A stretch of DNA of 64,000 nucleotides from Bin103 sp002238925 (GTDB taxonomy: Bacteria > Spirochaetota > Spirochaetia > SZUA-6 > Bin103). Both the position numbers and the translations under genes were made by a program. Shown piece by piece: positions 25,152-36,769 of this stretch. The stretch spans positions 3,844,001-3,908,000 of the forward strand of contig OZ242313.1 in NCBI GenBank assembly GCA_965208065.1. Direction: 5' to 3'. The notes beneath the pieces were generated by a model. The model had not been told where the DNA came from and did no database searches. It saw nothing but the letters and a program-made list of their open reading frames with translations. Numbering within the stretch: position 1 is the stretch's first letter; each line of letters starts with the position of its first letter.

Positions 25152-25979
25152 TCAACCGAAGCGCCCCGAGATGTAGTCCTCGGTGCGCTTCTCGTCAGGA
25201 TTGGTAAAGATCCTGCCGGTGGGCCCATACTCGACCAGGTACCCGGAACGGTCCTCGTCCATCATGAAGAATGCAGTATAGTCGGAAACCCGCGCCGCCT
25301 GCTGCATGTTGTGGGTCACGATGATAATCGTATACTGCGCCGCCAATTCGCGCATCAGGTCCTCGATCCGCAGGGTGGCGATCGGATCCAGCGCCGAGCA
25401 CGGCTCGTCCATCAGGATGATCTCCGGATGGACGGCGATCGCGCGCGCGATGCACAGCCGCTGCTGCTGGCCGCCGGACAGGCCAAGACCGCTGTCGGCC
25501 AGCTTGTCCTTCACTTCGTCCCACAGTGCCGCCCGGCGCAACGACTGCTCCACCAGTTCGTCCATGCTGCCGGTGTAGCCATTGATGCGCGCGCCCCAGG
25601 CAATGTTGTCGTAGATCGACTTGGGAAACGGGTTCGGCTTCTGGAACACCATGCCGATGCGGCGCCGCACCTCCACCGGATCGACGTCCGCGTCGTAGAT
25701 GTTGCGTCCCTGGAAGGTCACCACGCCCTCGGTGCGCGCGGTCGGCACCAGCTCGTTCATGCGGTTCATCGACCGCAGCACGGTCGACTTGCCGCACCCG
25801 GAAGGCCCGATCAGGGCCGTGATCCGGCGCGTACCGAAGTTCATCGAGATCTCGCGCACCGCCTGGAACGCCCCGTAGTAGACATTCAGGCCGGTCAAGG
25901 AGAGAGCACTCGCCTCCGCGCCCGGTACCGGCAAGTCCGCGGCGTGGGTGTTCATTTGCGTCGCCACCGTGCTGGTCAC
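25152..25979 (-). CDS. pstB: Phosphate ABC transporter ATP-binding protein
   Basis: A 275-residue ATPase with Walker A GPSGCGKST, Q-loop GMVFQKPNPFPKSIYDN (the PNPFP motif is PstB-specific), signature LSGGQQQRLCIARA, Walker B ILMDEPCSALDP and H-loop THNMQQA. GTG 25979 gives 275 residues; an in-frame ATG at 25955 would remove eight weakly conserved residues. It powers phosphate import through PstC and PstA. Confidence 0.95.
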   Translation of the reverse strand: MTSTVATQMNTHAADLPVPGAEASALSLTGLNVYYGAFQAVREISMNFGTRRITALIGPSGCGKSTVLRSMNRMNELVPTARTEGVVTFQGRNIYDADVDPVEVRRRIGMVFQKPNPFPKSIYDNIAWGARINGYTGSMDELVEQSLRRAALWDEVKDKLADSGLGLSGGQQQRLCIARAIAVHPEIILMDEPCSALDPIATLRIEDLMRELAAQYTIIIVTHNMQQAARVSDYTAFFMMDEDRSGYLVEYGPTGRIFTNPDEKRTEDYISGRFG

Positions 25980-26001
25980 TCCTCTTCGGGCAGGCGCCCG
26001 G

Positions 26002-27231
26002 TCATGCGCCGACCTGCTTCCTGGCGTGGTAGTTGCGCAACAGGATCGCGGTCGCGTTCAGGGTCAGCAGCAGCACCAGCAGCACCAGGATGGCCGCCGC
26101 CGCGGCGTTGCGGAACTCCGCCTGCGGCCGCGCCGTCCATTGGTAGATCTGGATCGGCAGGGTGGTGAACTTCGAGAACGGCCCGGTGGGGTCCAGGGTT
26201 ACCAGGGTGGACGCCCCCACCACCACCATCGGCGCCGTCTCGCCGATGGCGCGCGAAGTGGCCAGAATCGTGCCGGTCAGGATGCGGTCGAGCGAACTCG
26301 GCAGCACATGGTGGCGGATGGTCTGCCACTTGGTGGCGCCGAGCCCGTAACTGGACTGGCGCAGACTGTCGGGAACCGCCTTGATCGCCTCCTGGGCGTT
26401 GATGATGATCACCGGCAGGATCAGCAGGCCGAGGGTGAGCCCGGCGGACAGAATCGTCCTGCCGTTGGCCGAACCGTCGCCGAGGCCGAACAGCGCGCCG
26501 CTGGTGACCGGTTCCATGGCGCGCACGAATACGGTCAGTCCGAGCATCCCGTAAATGATCGACGGCACACCGGACAGGTTGTTGATGTTGGTCTGGATGA
26601 TCCGGTTGAGCCGATTGTCGCGCGCGTATTCCTCCAGGTAGATGGCGGCGCCGACGCCGACCGGAAAGGCGAACAGGATGGTGATCAGGATGGTGCCGAG
26701 CGACCCCTTGATCGCCGCGCGCACGCCCGCGTCCTCGGGAATGCTCGACTGCGCGTCGGCGATAAACGACCCGGTCAGCCAGGAACGGAACACCAGCCGC
26801 GCTCCCGGATGCCTGCTCATCGCCTCCGCGACCACTGCGCGGCGGCGGAACAGCGAATCCCACAGCGACCACGCCTGCACCACCGACGGGTCCACCACCC
26901 GCTCCACCACCAGGTTGTAGACCTCGTCGCGGCCGCGTTCGGCCAACGGCTGGTCGCGCTCGAAGCGGCGCAGCAGGCCGCGCGACACGTGGTCGGCCAG
27001 CACCGCGGTCAACGCCGCCCCGTCCATCCGTTCCAGCGGCACGCCGTCGCGCGCCAACTCGGCCGGGTCGATGGCGTTTTCGATCGCCACCAGGCCGAAT
27101 GCCCTATTGACGATGGTCAGCAGCAGCGCGGTCAGCATCACGATCGCCACCGCGGTGGCCAGGTGAAAGACCAGCCGCCACAGAAGGCCGGCGCGGTGGC
27201 GGGCCGGCAGGTTGGCGGACATGCTGTTCAA
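26002..27231 (-). CDS. pstA: Phosphate ABC transporter permease with N-terminal extension
   Basis: A 409-residue permease, about 110 longer than E. coli PstA. After the first membrane helix (LATAVAIVMLTALLLTIVN) comes a region of about 140 residues (residues 38-175) predicted to lie outside the membrane, resembling the DUF3333-type extension found in some PstA proteins. The core follows: GSLGTILITILFAFPVG, SGVPSIIYGMLGLTVFV, and the EAA loop AVPDSLRQSSYGLGATKWQTI. ATG 27231 overlaps the stop of pstC. Confidence 0.92.
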   Translation of the reverse strand: MNSMSANLPARHRAGLLWRLVFHLATAVAIVMLTALLLTIVNRAFGLVAIENAIDPAELARDGVPLERMDGAALTAVLADHVSRGLLRRFERDQPLAERGRDEVYNLVVERVVDPSVVQAWSLWDSLFRRRAVVAEAMSRHPGARLVFRSWLTGSFIADAQSSIPEDAGVRAAIKGSLGTILITILFAFPVGVGAAIYLEEYARDNRLNRIIQTNINNLSGVPSIIYGMLGLTVFVRAMEPVTSGALFGLGDGSANGRTILSAGLTLGLLILPVIIINAQEAIKAVPDSLRQSSYGLGATKWQTIRHHVLPSSLDRILTGTILATSRAIGETAPMVVVGASTLVTLDPTGPFSKFTTLPIQIYQWTARPQAEFRNAAAAAILVLLVLLLTLNATAILLRNYHARKQVGA

Positions 27232-28199
27232 TCGTACACCTCGCGGAAGCGCAGCACGATCCGCCGGCTCAGCATGTTCAGTGCCAGGGTAATGAAGAAC
27301 AGCATCATGCCGATCGCGTATATGCTGCTGTAGTCAATCGACTGGTAGCTCAGGTCGCCGCCGCTGATGCGCACGATGTGGCCGGTCATGGTCTCGGCGG
27401 CGTGGAACGGGTTGAACGTGAACGCGGAGCCGGCGCCGGCGGCCAGGGCAACGACCATGGTCTCGCCGACAGCGCGCGACAAGCCGATGATGAACGCTGC
27501 GGCGATGCCGGAGAATGCCGCCGGCACCACGATGCGCACCGAGGTCTCCAGCCGCGTGGCGCCCAGGCCGAGCGCCGCCTGGCGCAGCGAATCGGGCACC
27601 GCGGACAGGGCATCCTCGGCCATCGAGGAGATCAGCGGCAGAATCAGGATCCCGATGACGATGCCCGCCGAAGCGGTATTGTAGATCTGCACCACGTCGG
27701 CGCCGAATACGCCGCGCAGCAGCGGGGTCATGAACGTGAGGGCGAAGTAGCCGTACACGACGGTGGGAATCCCGGCCAGCACCTCCAGGATCGGTTTCAG
27801 CAACGCGCGGGTGCGCGGCTCGGCGTATTCGCTGAGGTAGATCGCCACGCTCATGCCGACCGGTGCCGCCACCAGCATCGCCGTGAAGCTGGTCATCAAC
27901 GTGGCGTTGACGAGCGGGAGGATGCCGAACTTGCCGATCGCCGGCTGCCACTCGGTGGTAGTGAAGAACCTCACCAGGTTGACCGCTTCGTTGCGGAAGA
28001 ACAGGATCGACTCGCGTCCGAGCACCACCACGATGCCGACGGTGACCAGAATCGACACCGCGCCGCAGGCGAACAGCAACCCCTGAATCACGCTCTCGCC
28101 GGGCCGCGGCCGGCGGGTCAGCGCATGGTTGTCGTTGCGGGCGTACGCTCCGGTGGCCGCAAGCTCGCTGGCCGGCGTCACGCTTTCCAAGGTAGACAA
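27228..28199 (-). CDS. pstC: Phosphate ABC transporter permease
   Basis: A 323-residue permease with VIQGLLFACGAVSILVTVGIVVVLG as first helix and the typical ILFFRNEAVNLVRFFTTTEWQP loop. EVLAGIPTVVYGYFAL follows, with the EAA loop AVPDSLRQAALGLGATRLETS. The frame is open further upstream, but the stretch before residue 1 is not family-like. TTG 28199 lies seven bases after GAGAAGGA and is the best start. First gene of the pst-phoU operon. No pstS is present between it and the ABC ATPase gene at 28297, which is unusual. Confidence 0.9.
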   Translation of the reverse strand: MSTLESVTPASELAATGAYARNDNHALTRRPRPGESVIQGLLFACGAVSILVTVGIVVVLGRESILFFRNEAVNLVRFFTTTEWQPAIGKFGILPLVNATLMTSFTAMLVAAPVGMSVAIYLSEYAEPRTRALLKPILEVLAGIPTVVYGYFALTFMTPLLRGVFGADVVQIYNTASAGIVIGILILPLISSMAEDALSAVPDSLRQAALGLGATRLETSVRIVVPAAFSGIAAAFIIGLSRAVGETMVVALAAGAGSAFTFNPFHAAETMTGHIVRISGGDLSYQSIDYSSIYAIGMMLFFITLALNMLSRRIVLRFREVYD

Positions 28200-28296
28200 G
28201 CGAACATCCTTCTCTCCATGGAGACGATGCGGCTCGATTGTTAGGATCGTGTGAGCGCGGGGACAGGAATCCGTGAATGGCTGGCGGCCCGCGGCG

Positions 28297-29064
28297 TCAG
28301 GCGCCGCGCAGCGCTTCGCGGTACAGCGCCTCACGGCGCTTGAGAAAGTCGAACGGAACGTCGTACGCGCGTTCGATCTGGTCGCGGTTGTGCAGCTCCG
28401 CGGTACGCCCGATCAGCGGCGGCCGATCCTGCCGGAACAGCGCCACGTAGTCCGAGAACTGCGCCGACAACTCCAACTCGTGCACCGAGTAATACCAGCT
28501 CAACCCCTCCCGGTGCGCGTACTCGTACAGGTAGCCCATCACCCGGCGCTTCTGCTGTTCCTCCAGGGCGAACACCGGCTCGTCCATCATCAGCACGCGC
28601 GAGCCGTACAGCAGGCAGAACGCCAGCAGCGTGCGCTGCAACTCGCCCTTGCTCACCTCCCCGGTGCGCTTGTGCAGCACGTCGCGCAGCTCGAATGCGT
28701 CCACCAGCTCGCGCACAAACTCCTCGCTGTGTTCCTCATGGTAGCCGGTGCGGTACACGTACATGATCAGATCGCCGATCGATTCCTCGGTCTCGAACTC
28801 CATGTTCTGGTGGATCAGCGACACGTGCCGCTGCCGCGTGTGCACGTCGCGCAACTCGCGCGTGTCCACCCCGCGCAGCAGCACGGTGCCGGCGCTCGGC
28901 ACCGCAATGCCGCTGGCCAGCAGCATGAAGGTGGACTTGCCGGTGCCGTTCTGGCCCACCAGGGCCATCACGCCCCGCGGCAGCCGCGCCGACAGGTTGT
29001 GGAACACCAGCTCGGTGCCTTCCGGGTACGCGTAACTCACGCCGCGCATTTCGACCGCATGCAT
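28297..29064 (-). CDS. ABC transporter ATP-binding protein, standalone
   Basis: A 255-residue ATPase with Walker A GQNGTGKST, Walker B VLMMDEPVFAL and H-loop SVHELEL. The signature reads VSKGELQR in place of LSGGQ, a clear deviation. No permease gene is adjacent, and the pst operon begins 98 bases downstream on the same strand. The C-terminal extension after the H-loop (about 55 residues) contains a stretch of charged residues. It could serve a cobalamin- or metal-type importer or a non-transport function; the partner is not evident. Confidence 0.82.
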   Translation of the reverse strand: MHAVEMRGVSYAYPEGTELVFHNLSARLPRGVMALVGQNGTGKSTFMLLASGIAVPSAGTVLLRGVDTRELRDVHTRQRHVSLIHQNMEFETEESIGDLIMYVYRTGYHEEHSEEFVRELVDAFELRDVLHKRTGEVSKGELQRTLLAFCLLYGSRVLMMDEPVFALEEQQKRRVMGYLYEYAHREGLSWYYSVHELELSAQFSDYVALFRQDRPPLIGRTAELHNRDQIERAYDVPFDFLKRREALYREALRGA

Positions 29065-29223
29065 CGCGGTCCCATTCTGGCCCGGCGCGGCAGGCTGTGA
29101 CCAGTAGGCATGCCATCGGGGTTACCGGGCGCGCGCCCGCTGCAACTCGGACCATCCGGGCGCCGCGGCCGCCGGCGTTTGACCCGCACGCGGGCACGCC
29201 GGTATCGTGCGCGCGTGTCGGGC

Positions 29224-31290
29224 ATGGGCGTGGTCCTCAATCCGGAACAGGAACGGGCGGCCGCCGCCATCGACGGGCCGCTCATGGTGCTCGCGGGCGC
29301 CGGCTCCGGCAAGACGCGCGTCATCACCGCGCGGCTGGCGCGCATGCTGCAAGCCGGCGTTGATCCGCGCGCCATCGTCGCCCTGACCTTTACCAACAAG
29401 GCAGCCGCCGAGATGCGCGAACGCGCGGGCATCTCCCGGCGCGGGCGGCGCGCCGCTCCCACCGTGTGCACCTTCCACGCCCTCGGCCTGGAGCTGGTGC
29501 GCCGCTTCAGCGCCGAGTTGGGGTTCCGGTCCACAAGCACCGGTGCCGCCGCCGCGGTGCCGGTTACCGTGTACGACCAGCAGGACAGCGCCCAGCTCCT
29601 GCGCGAGGTAGCGCGCGACCTGCGCCTGGATGCCGACCTGGCAGAGGCCGATTCGGCCGTGCTGCAGCGGCTGGTATCGGGGCTGCGCATGGGCGTCGCC
29701 GGCGTCCCGGACCTGGACGGAGCCAGCGAACAGCTGCGCGGGCTGGTGTCCGCCTACCGGCGCCGGCTGCGCCTGTACCACGCCGTCGACTTCGACGACT
29801 TGATCCTGCTGCCGCTGGAGCTGCTGCGCGGCGACGCCGGCGACGCCATCCGGGCGCGCTTCAGCCACGTGATGGTGGACGAGTTCCAGGACACCTCGCG
29901 GCGCCAGTACGAAATCCTGCACGCCCTCACCGAGGCGGCGCGCAACGTGTGCGTGGTGGGCGACGACGACCAGTCGATCTACTCCTGGCGCGGCGCCGAG
30001 GCGGCCAACTTCGACCACTTCAGCCGCGACTTCCCGGAGCGGCTGGAGATCAAGCTGGAACAGAACTACCGCTCCACCGGCTCCATCCTGGCATTCGCCA
30101 ACGCCGTAATCAGCGGCAACAGCGGCCGGCGGCCCAAAAAGCTGTGGAGCGACGGCGGCGCCGGGATGCACGTCATGGCCGCCTACCCGGAGAGCGACAC
30201 CGACGAGGCGGAGTGGATCGTGCGTCAGATCCGCAGCCTGGCGCTCGGCAGCGGCCTGCGCTACGCCGACTGCGCGGTGCTGGTGCGCGCCAACAGCCTT
30301 ACCCGCGCCCTGGAGGAGGTGCTGTTGCGCGAGGGTATTGCCTACCAGGTGTCGGGCGGCATGAGCTTCTTCAGCCGCCGCGAGGTGCGCGACCTGATCG
30401 CCTACCTGCGCGTACTGGCCAACCCGGACGACGACGTCAGCATGCGCCGTATCATCAACACGCCGCGGCGCGGCCTGGGCGCCGCCGCCCTGGAGCGCAT
30501 CACCGCCACCGCGGCGGCGCACCACTGCTCGCTGTACTCGGCGATGGTCCTGATCGGCGGCGGCACCGAGGCCGAGTCACCGCCCGAGCATGCCCGCCTG
30601 CGCCCGCTCGCCGGCGAGCTGGTGGAGCTGCTGGAGCGCTACGCGGCGCGCATCCGCGGCGCCGAGCGCAGCCGCGCCATGGCGCCGGTGCTGACCGAGC
30701 TGGTCGACGAGCTGCAGTACCGCAACCACCTGCTGGACGGCGTCCGGGCCGATGCGGCGCGCTGGAAGCTGGCCAACGTGGATGCGGTAATCGACTCGCT
30801 GGCCTCCTTCGAGCAACACCCCGACCGCATCGCTCCCACCCTGACCGACTATCTCGCGCGCACCGCCCTGGTAAGCCGCGACGACGACTCCCCCGACCGC
30901 GGCGGCGACGAGCGCGGGCGGGTTCAGTTGATGACCATCCACGCCGCCAAGGGCCTGGAGTTCGACACCGTGTTCATCGCCGGCGCCGACGACGGCTCCA
31001 TTCCGCACGCCCGCTCGCTGGCCGATGGCGAAGCCAATCTGGCGGAGGAGCGGCGCCTGTTCTACGTCGCCGCCACCCGTGCCCGGGAGCGCCTGTACAT
31101 TACCAGTCCCGCGGTGCGGCGGCGGCGCGGCCCCGGCGGCCGCCCCGAGGAGCACGCCGCCGAGCCGTCCCGCTTCCTGGGCGAGATCCCTCCCCACTTG
31201 GTCGATGGCGCCCCGGACGAGCAGGAACTGGCCCCCGAACAGGCCTCCGCCCTGTTCGCCGACCTCAAGCGCCGCCTCGCCGCCCGCTGA
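29224..31290 (+). CDS. UvrD/Rep/PcrA-type 3'-5' DNA helicase
   Basis: A 688-residue superfamily 1A helicase. Motifs in order: Q and I (NPEQERAAAAIDGPLMVLAGAGSGKT, split over the nucleotide site), Ia TFTNKAAAEMRER, II VDEFQDT, III GDDDQSIYSWRGAE, IV EQNYRSTG, V MTIHAAKGLEFDTVFIAG and VI YVAATRARERLYI. ATG 29224 is used; GTG 29215 is also possible. It is close to PcrA/Rep in length but lacks their C-terminal interaction tail. Likely roles are repair and fork maintenance. Confidence 0.92.
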   Translation: MGVVLNPEQERAAAAIDGPLMVLAGAGSGKTRVITARLARMLQAGVDPRAIVALTFTNKAAAEMRERAGISRRGRRAAPTVCTFHALGLELVRRFSAELGFRSTSTGAAAAVPVTVYDQQDSAQLLREVARDLRLDADLAEADSAVLQRLVSGLRMGVAGVPDLDGASEQLRGLVSAYRRRLRLYHAVDFDDLILLPLELLRGDAGDAIRARFSHVMVDEFQDTSRRQYEILHALTEAARNVCVVGDDDQSIYSWRGAEAANFDHFSRDFPERLEIKLEQNYRSTGSILAFANAVISGNSGRRPKKLWSDGGAGMHVMAAYPESDTDEAEWIVRQIRSLALGSGLRYADCAVLVRANSLTRALEEVLLREGIAYQVSGGMSFFSRREVRDLIAYLRVLANPDDDVSMRRIINTPRRGLGAAALERITATAAAHHCSLYSAMVLIGGGTEAESPPEHARLRPLAGELVELLERYAARIRGAERSRAMAPVLTELVDELQYRNHLLDGVRADAARWKLANVDAVIDSLASFEQHPDRIAPTLTDYLARTALVSRDDDSPDRGGDERGRVQLMTIHAAKGLEFDTVFIAGADDGSIPHARSLADGEANLAEERRLFYVAATRARERLYITSPAVRRRRGPGGRPEEHAAEPSRFLGEIPPHLVDGAPDEQELAPEQASALFADLKRRLAAR

Positions 31291-31413
31291 CATGTCACGG
31301 GCGGTCATATTTGACATGAGGCGGCGGTTTCTTTAGGTTGCGTGCGATGGGACAGGCCCAAAACGGGCACACTTCTCCACGTCCCGGAACCTGAACAGAA
31401 CGAGGTAATTCCC

Positions 31414-34086
<2,673 letters not shown>

Positions 34087-34102
34087 CGGCTTACGGCCGC
34101 GC

Positions 34103-34126
34103 CCGACTACCCGACTACCCGACTAC
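34103..34126. repeat. Three tandem copies of CCGACTAC at the island edge
   Basis: CCGACTAC occurs at 34103, 34111 and 34119, directly after the ppdK homology ends and running into the stop codon of the omptin-like gene. This marks the left junction of the AT-richer island. Confidence 0.85.
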
Positions 34127-35025
34127 TTGGAGGACACAGACCAGAGAAACCGAACACCCACGCGGTGCACGGTCATTTCGTAGTTGGGCTTTTCTTCCGG
34201 AACGGTGACACCGTGCGGCGTCTTGATACGCGTCCTGGTCTCTGCGAACTCGAACTGCAGCGCGGATTCGTAGAATGCCTCCACCGTAAGTCCCCCTCCC
34301 AGCCCTATGCCGACTGCAACTTCAGGCTGCACGTACCATCCCCACCGATACGTGTTGTAGTACTCGGTGTCGCTCAGCACGTGGACGTCTCGATCGTCGA
34401 CCATAGAAAACGGCGAGACCGTTCCTCCCAGCCTTCCATAGAACCCATGCGTAGCCTGCCCGAGCTCTACAGAGGCCCCGAGGCCGACAACCTGGTGAAG
34501 CACGAGATACCGAAGCAGTTCTTGGCCGTCGTCGAACCTCCCTTGCCTGTCGGGATACTCGTACTCTCCCCCACGGGCCGTCCACGAGTGGTAGCTGCCG
34601 CGATACGCCAGTCGGGCAAAGGACCGTACATTCAGCCCACCGCGTCTCTCGTCCACAAGCATCAGGTCGGTCGAGAGTTCCCAGCCGAATCCGAAGAGTT
34701 CCGCTGTGCTGACGGACCGATGAGTAACGGCATCGCTCGTCGAGTCCAGGTAGTCCAGGTTTACCAAAGTTCCCTCCGGTGCGGCGGCCAGAAACCCGAG
34801 CCTTCCGTTCATCCGCAGGACGCCGCGCATGCGGTGGCTGAGGTGGATGCCGGCACGACCAGCAAGAGCATCCCAGGACAAGTGGCTCAAGTAGTCCGCC
34901 GCGTATTCCGACCGCGCTTCCACGATCTCTTTCGTCTTCGCCCATGCAGCTCCCGATTCCAGGCCGACTGACCACTCGGGAGTCGGATCGCAGCAGCTCG
35001 GCGTAAGCGGATGCAGTGCTTCCAC
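34123..35025 (-). CDS. Omptin-like outer-membrane protease
   Basis: The frame reads as a beta-barrel of the omptin family. Anchors against OmpT, aligned from memory: AKTKEIVEARSEYAADYLSH with KTKE...SQLDW; TLVNLDYLDSTSD with MVDQDWMDSS; SWTARGGEYEYP with FTARGGSYIYS; and DDRDVHVLSDTEYYN with DNDEHYD. Of the catalytic set, Asp91 (D85), Asp213 (D210) and His215 (H212) are kept, but D83 is Asn89. GTG 35025 gives 300 residues without a signal peptide. The frame continues upstream as RRLAFLTLLAASIGTAGVEA, a good signal peptide, with no ATG, GTG or TTG, so the true start may be non-canonical (CTG 35085). It ends in the aromatic FLWSV expected for a barrel. Confidence 0.78.
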   Translation of the reverse strand: MEALHPLTPSCCDPTPEWSVGLESGAAWAKTKEIVEARSEYAADYLSHLSWDALAGRAGIHLSHRMRGVLRMNGRLGFLAAAPEGTLVNLDYLDSTSDAVTHRSVSTAELFGFGWELSTDLMLVDERRGGLNVRSFARLAYRGSYHSWTARGGEYEYPDRQGRFDDGQELLRYLVLHQVVGLGASVELGQATHGFYGRLGGTVSPFSMVDDRDVHVLSDTEYYNTYRWGWYVQPEVAVGIGLGGGLTVEAFYESALQFEFAETRTRIKTPHGVTVPEEKPNYEMTVHRVGVRFLWSVSSK

Positions 35026-35129
35026 ACCGGCTGTGCCGATAGATGCCGCAAGCAGAGTGAGGAAAGCCAGTCGCCGCGCGTTCAGTTCGCTCGCCGCGAT
35101 ATCGTCCTCAAACGCGTCGGCTGAGAAAC

Positions 35130-35741
35130 CTAGTTCGCGACAACGACGGAGCCGGCGTCCATATCCGGAACGAACGTAATCACTATCCTGCCCAACTCCG
35201 GATCCTCCCCGTCTCTCTCAAGGTAGAACGGGCGATCCGTAGACTCCACGAACAGCCGTTCCTCGAATCCATCCGGGTGTCTACGATAGGTTCGGGCGTC
35301 ATCGCTGCAATTGGAGCCAACCCGACCCTCACCACATCCTCCTCCAACTGGGTACTCGTAGCTCCTGAAAGGAGTGTCCGAGTCCTCGGCAAAAAAATGT
35401 ATGCTGCTAAACGCGACTAAGAAATTATTGTCTGCGGGAGAATCCCTCGGGCCAAATACCGTCATCTCAAACGCTCTTGCTTGCCGACTCTTCAACGCCA
35501 TGATCCCGCTCCCATATCGTGACCTACGTACACCTGCCGGTATTTCTTTGAAATCCTGTCCGCCGACGTGAGTATGAATCCTGACACTGTCAGCGGCTTC
35601 GTTAACAACTTCCAGGAAATAGCGAGCACTATACTCAACTTTCGTGGGTGCCCGACATGCTGTCACGGAATAACCGGCCAATATCCCACACACCACGAAA
35701 AAAGACGCAACGAACCGGTTTGCGCAGCGCAATTTTTTCAC
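35130..35741 (-). CDS. Putative lipoprotein of unknown function
   Basis: A 203-residue protein beginning MKKLRCANRFVASFFVVCG, with a possible lipobox SVTAC (Cys29). The mature part has a beta-rich look (YFLEVVNEAADSVRIHTHV, RSYEYPVGG) and two close cysteines (GGCGEGRVGSNC). I do not recognise a family. It starts six bases after the stop of the astacin-like gene and ends 44 bases before the first credible signal residues of the omptin-like gene, so the three form one operon. A role linked to the two proteases, as chaperone, substrate or inhibitor, is only inference. Confidence 0.7.
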   Translation of the reverse strand: MKKLRCANRFVASFFVVCGILAGYSVTACRAPTKVEYSARYFLEVVNEAADSVRIHTHVGGQDFKEIPAGVRRSRYGSGIMALKSRQARAFEMTVFGPRDSPADNNFLVAFSSIHFFAEDSDTPFRSYEYPVGGGCGEGRVGSNCSDDARTYRRHPDGFEERLFVESTDRPFYLERDGEDPELGRIVITFVPDMDAGSVVVAN

Positions 35742-35747
35742 AGCTCT

Positions 35748-36448
35748 CTACGGATACGTCGGAGCGGGAGTGAAATTAGGCGTTGAATTGGGAGTGATTC
35801 CATAGAGTCTCTTGATCGTATAGATGTCCCACGGCGAGAACCAAGTGTCCCCATTCACATGTGCCCATTCGTCGTTGTTGTGAACGTTAACATCCCAGGG
35901 TTGATCACTTGACCTGAGTGTAATACCTGTGCCGCGGGGATAGTGCATTATTGAGTGATAGTCGTATGGCGTAGAGAAGTTTCTCGAATTCTCGTCGTAC
36001 CACGTCCAAAATAGGAACGTGTGCGCAGACGGGATATCTTGTTGTAGTCACTTCCACTCCGTCGAACTCGTACGCTATCATCTCGATCATAGCGCTGATG
36101 TTCATGCAACAGCCCAAAGACGTGCCCCATTTCATGATTGAAGTGCTTTTCATCCGTGACAGAATCAGGATCCATTACAAGCGTTGATCTACCGATTCTG
36201 CCTACCGTCGCCGATCCAGTTGTGGTACCTCCCCGTTCCTCCTGTCGGGCCGCGGCATTGCTCACGGCAACTAATGCTTCATCCAGCGCGCCATTTATCA
36301 GATCCCGAATGTTCGGATAACCGGCTGTCGGCGTTCCTGAGGTAGCATGTGGCTCTTCGTCCAGCGTCAATCTCTCACAGGATACGAGGCTACTGAACAA
36401 GACGACTACCAGGACATACAGGATTGATTTAGCAGCGAGATAGTTCAT
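35748..36448 (-). pseudogene. Astacin-like zinc metalloprotease lipoprotein gene with one frameshift
   Basis: The first frame has a lipoprotein signal (YVLVVVLFSSLVSC, Cys24) and the astacin zinc motif HEMGHVFGLLHEHQR (His105, His109, His115). After DYNK, at about 36036-36042, homology moves to another frame: IPSAHTFLFWTWYDENSRNF, then YDYHSIMHYP, the Met-turn with its Tyr ligand, and SPWDIYTIKRLYG, the family's closing helix. Adding one base would restore a 233-residue protein of normal length ending at 35748. So it is either one mutation away from function or intact with a sequencing error. It is the first gene of the cassette with the lipoprotein and the omptin-like gene. Confidence 0.8.
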
Positions 36449-36769
36449 TTCTCTGAACCCCGCAGGATCATCTCCAGTAAGAGAGTCCCTGAGACCAATC
36501 CCTCAACGAGCGGTGGTCGAATCTTTGTACTCACGATGTGATGCCTCCATTGAATGGGAATCGATTGGGCCGATTAGCTGAGTCCACGAATCGTAAAACA
36601 TATTTGCGACCGAGCGGTTCTGAACGAATATCGGATGCGCCAATAATTCCCGTGCGGCACAGAATTTCCCGAATGGGCGTCGATGTCGATCTTGGGATTC
36701 TCAAGAGGGTCCGTCGGCCGCCTCAGGCGTCTTTCCTTGCGACGTAGGTGCTCCCCGATGAGCACGCCG
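36449..36769. other. Gene-free AT-richer stretch upstream of the protease cassette
   Basis: I see no coding frame with family features in these 321 bases. The stretch keeps the lower GC of the island and lies upstream of the astacin-like gene, so it should hold the promoter of the cassette, but no confident -35/-10 pair stands out. It ends where homology to ppdK resumes at 36770. Confidence 0.6.
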
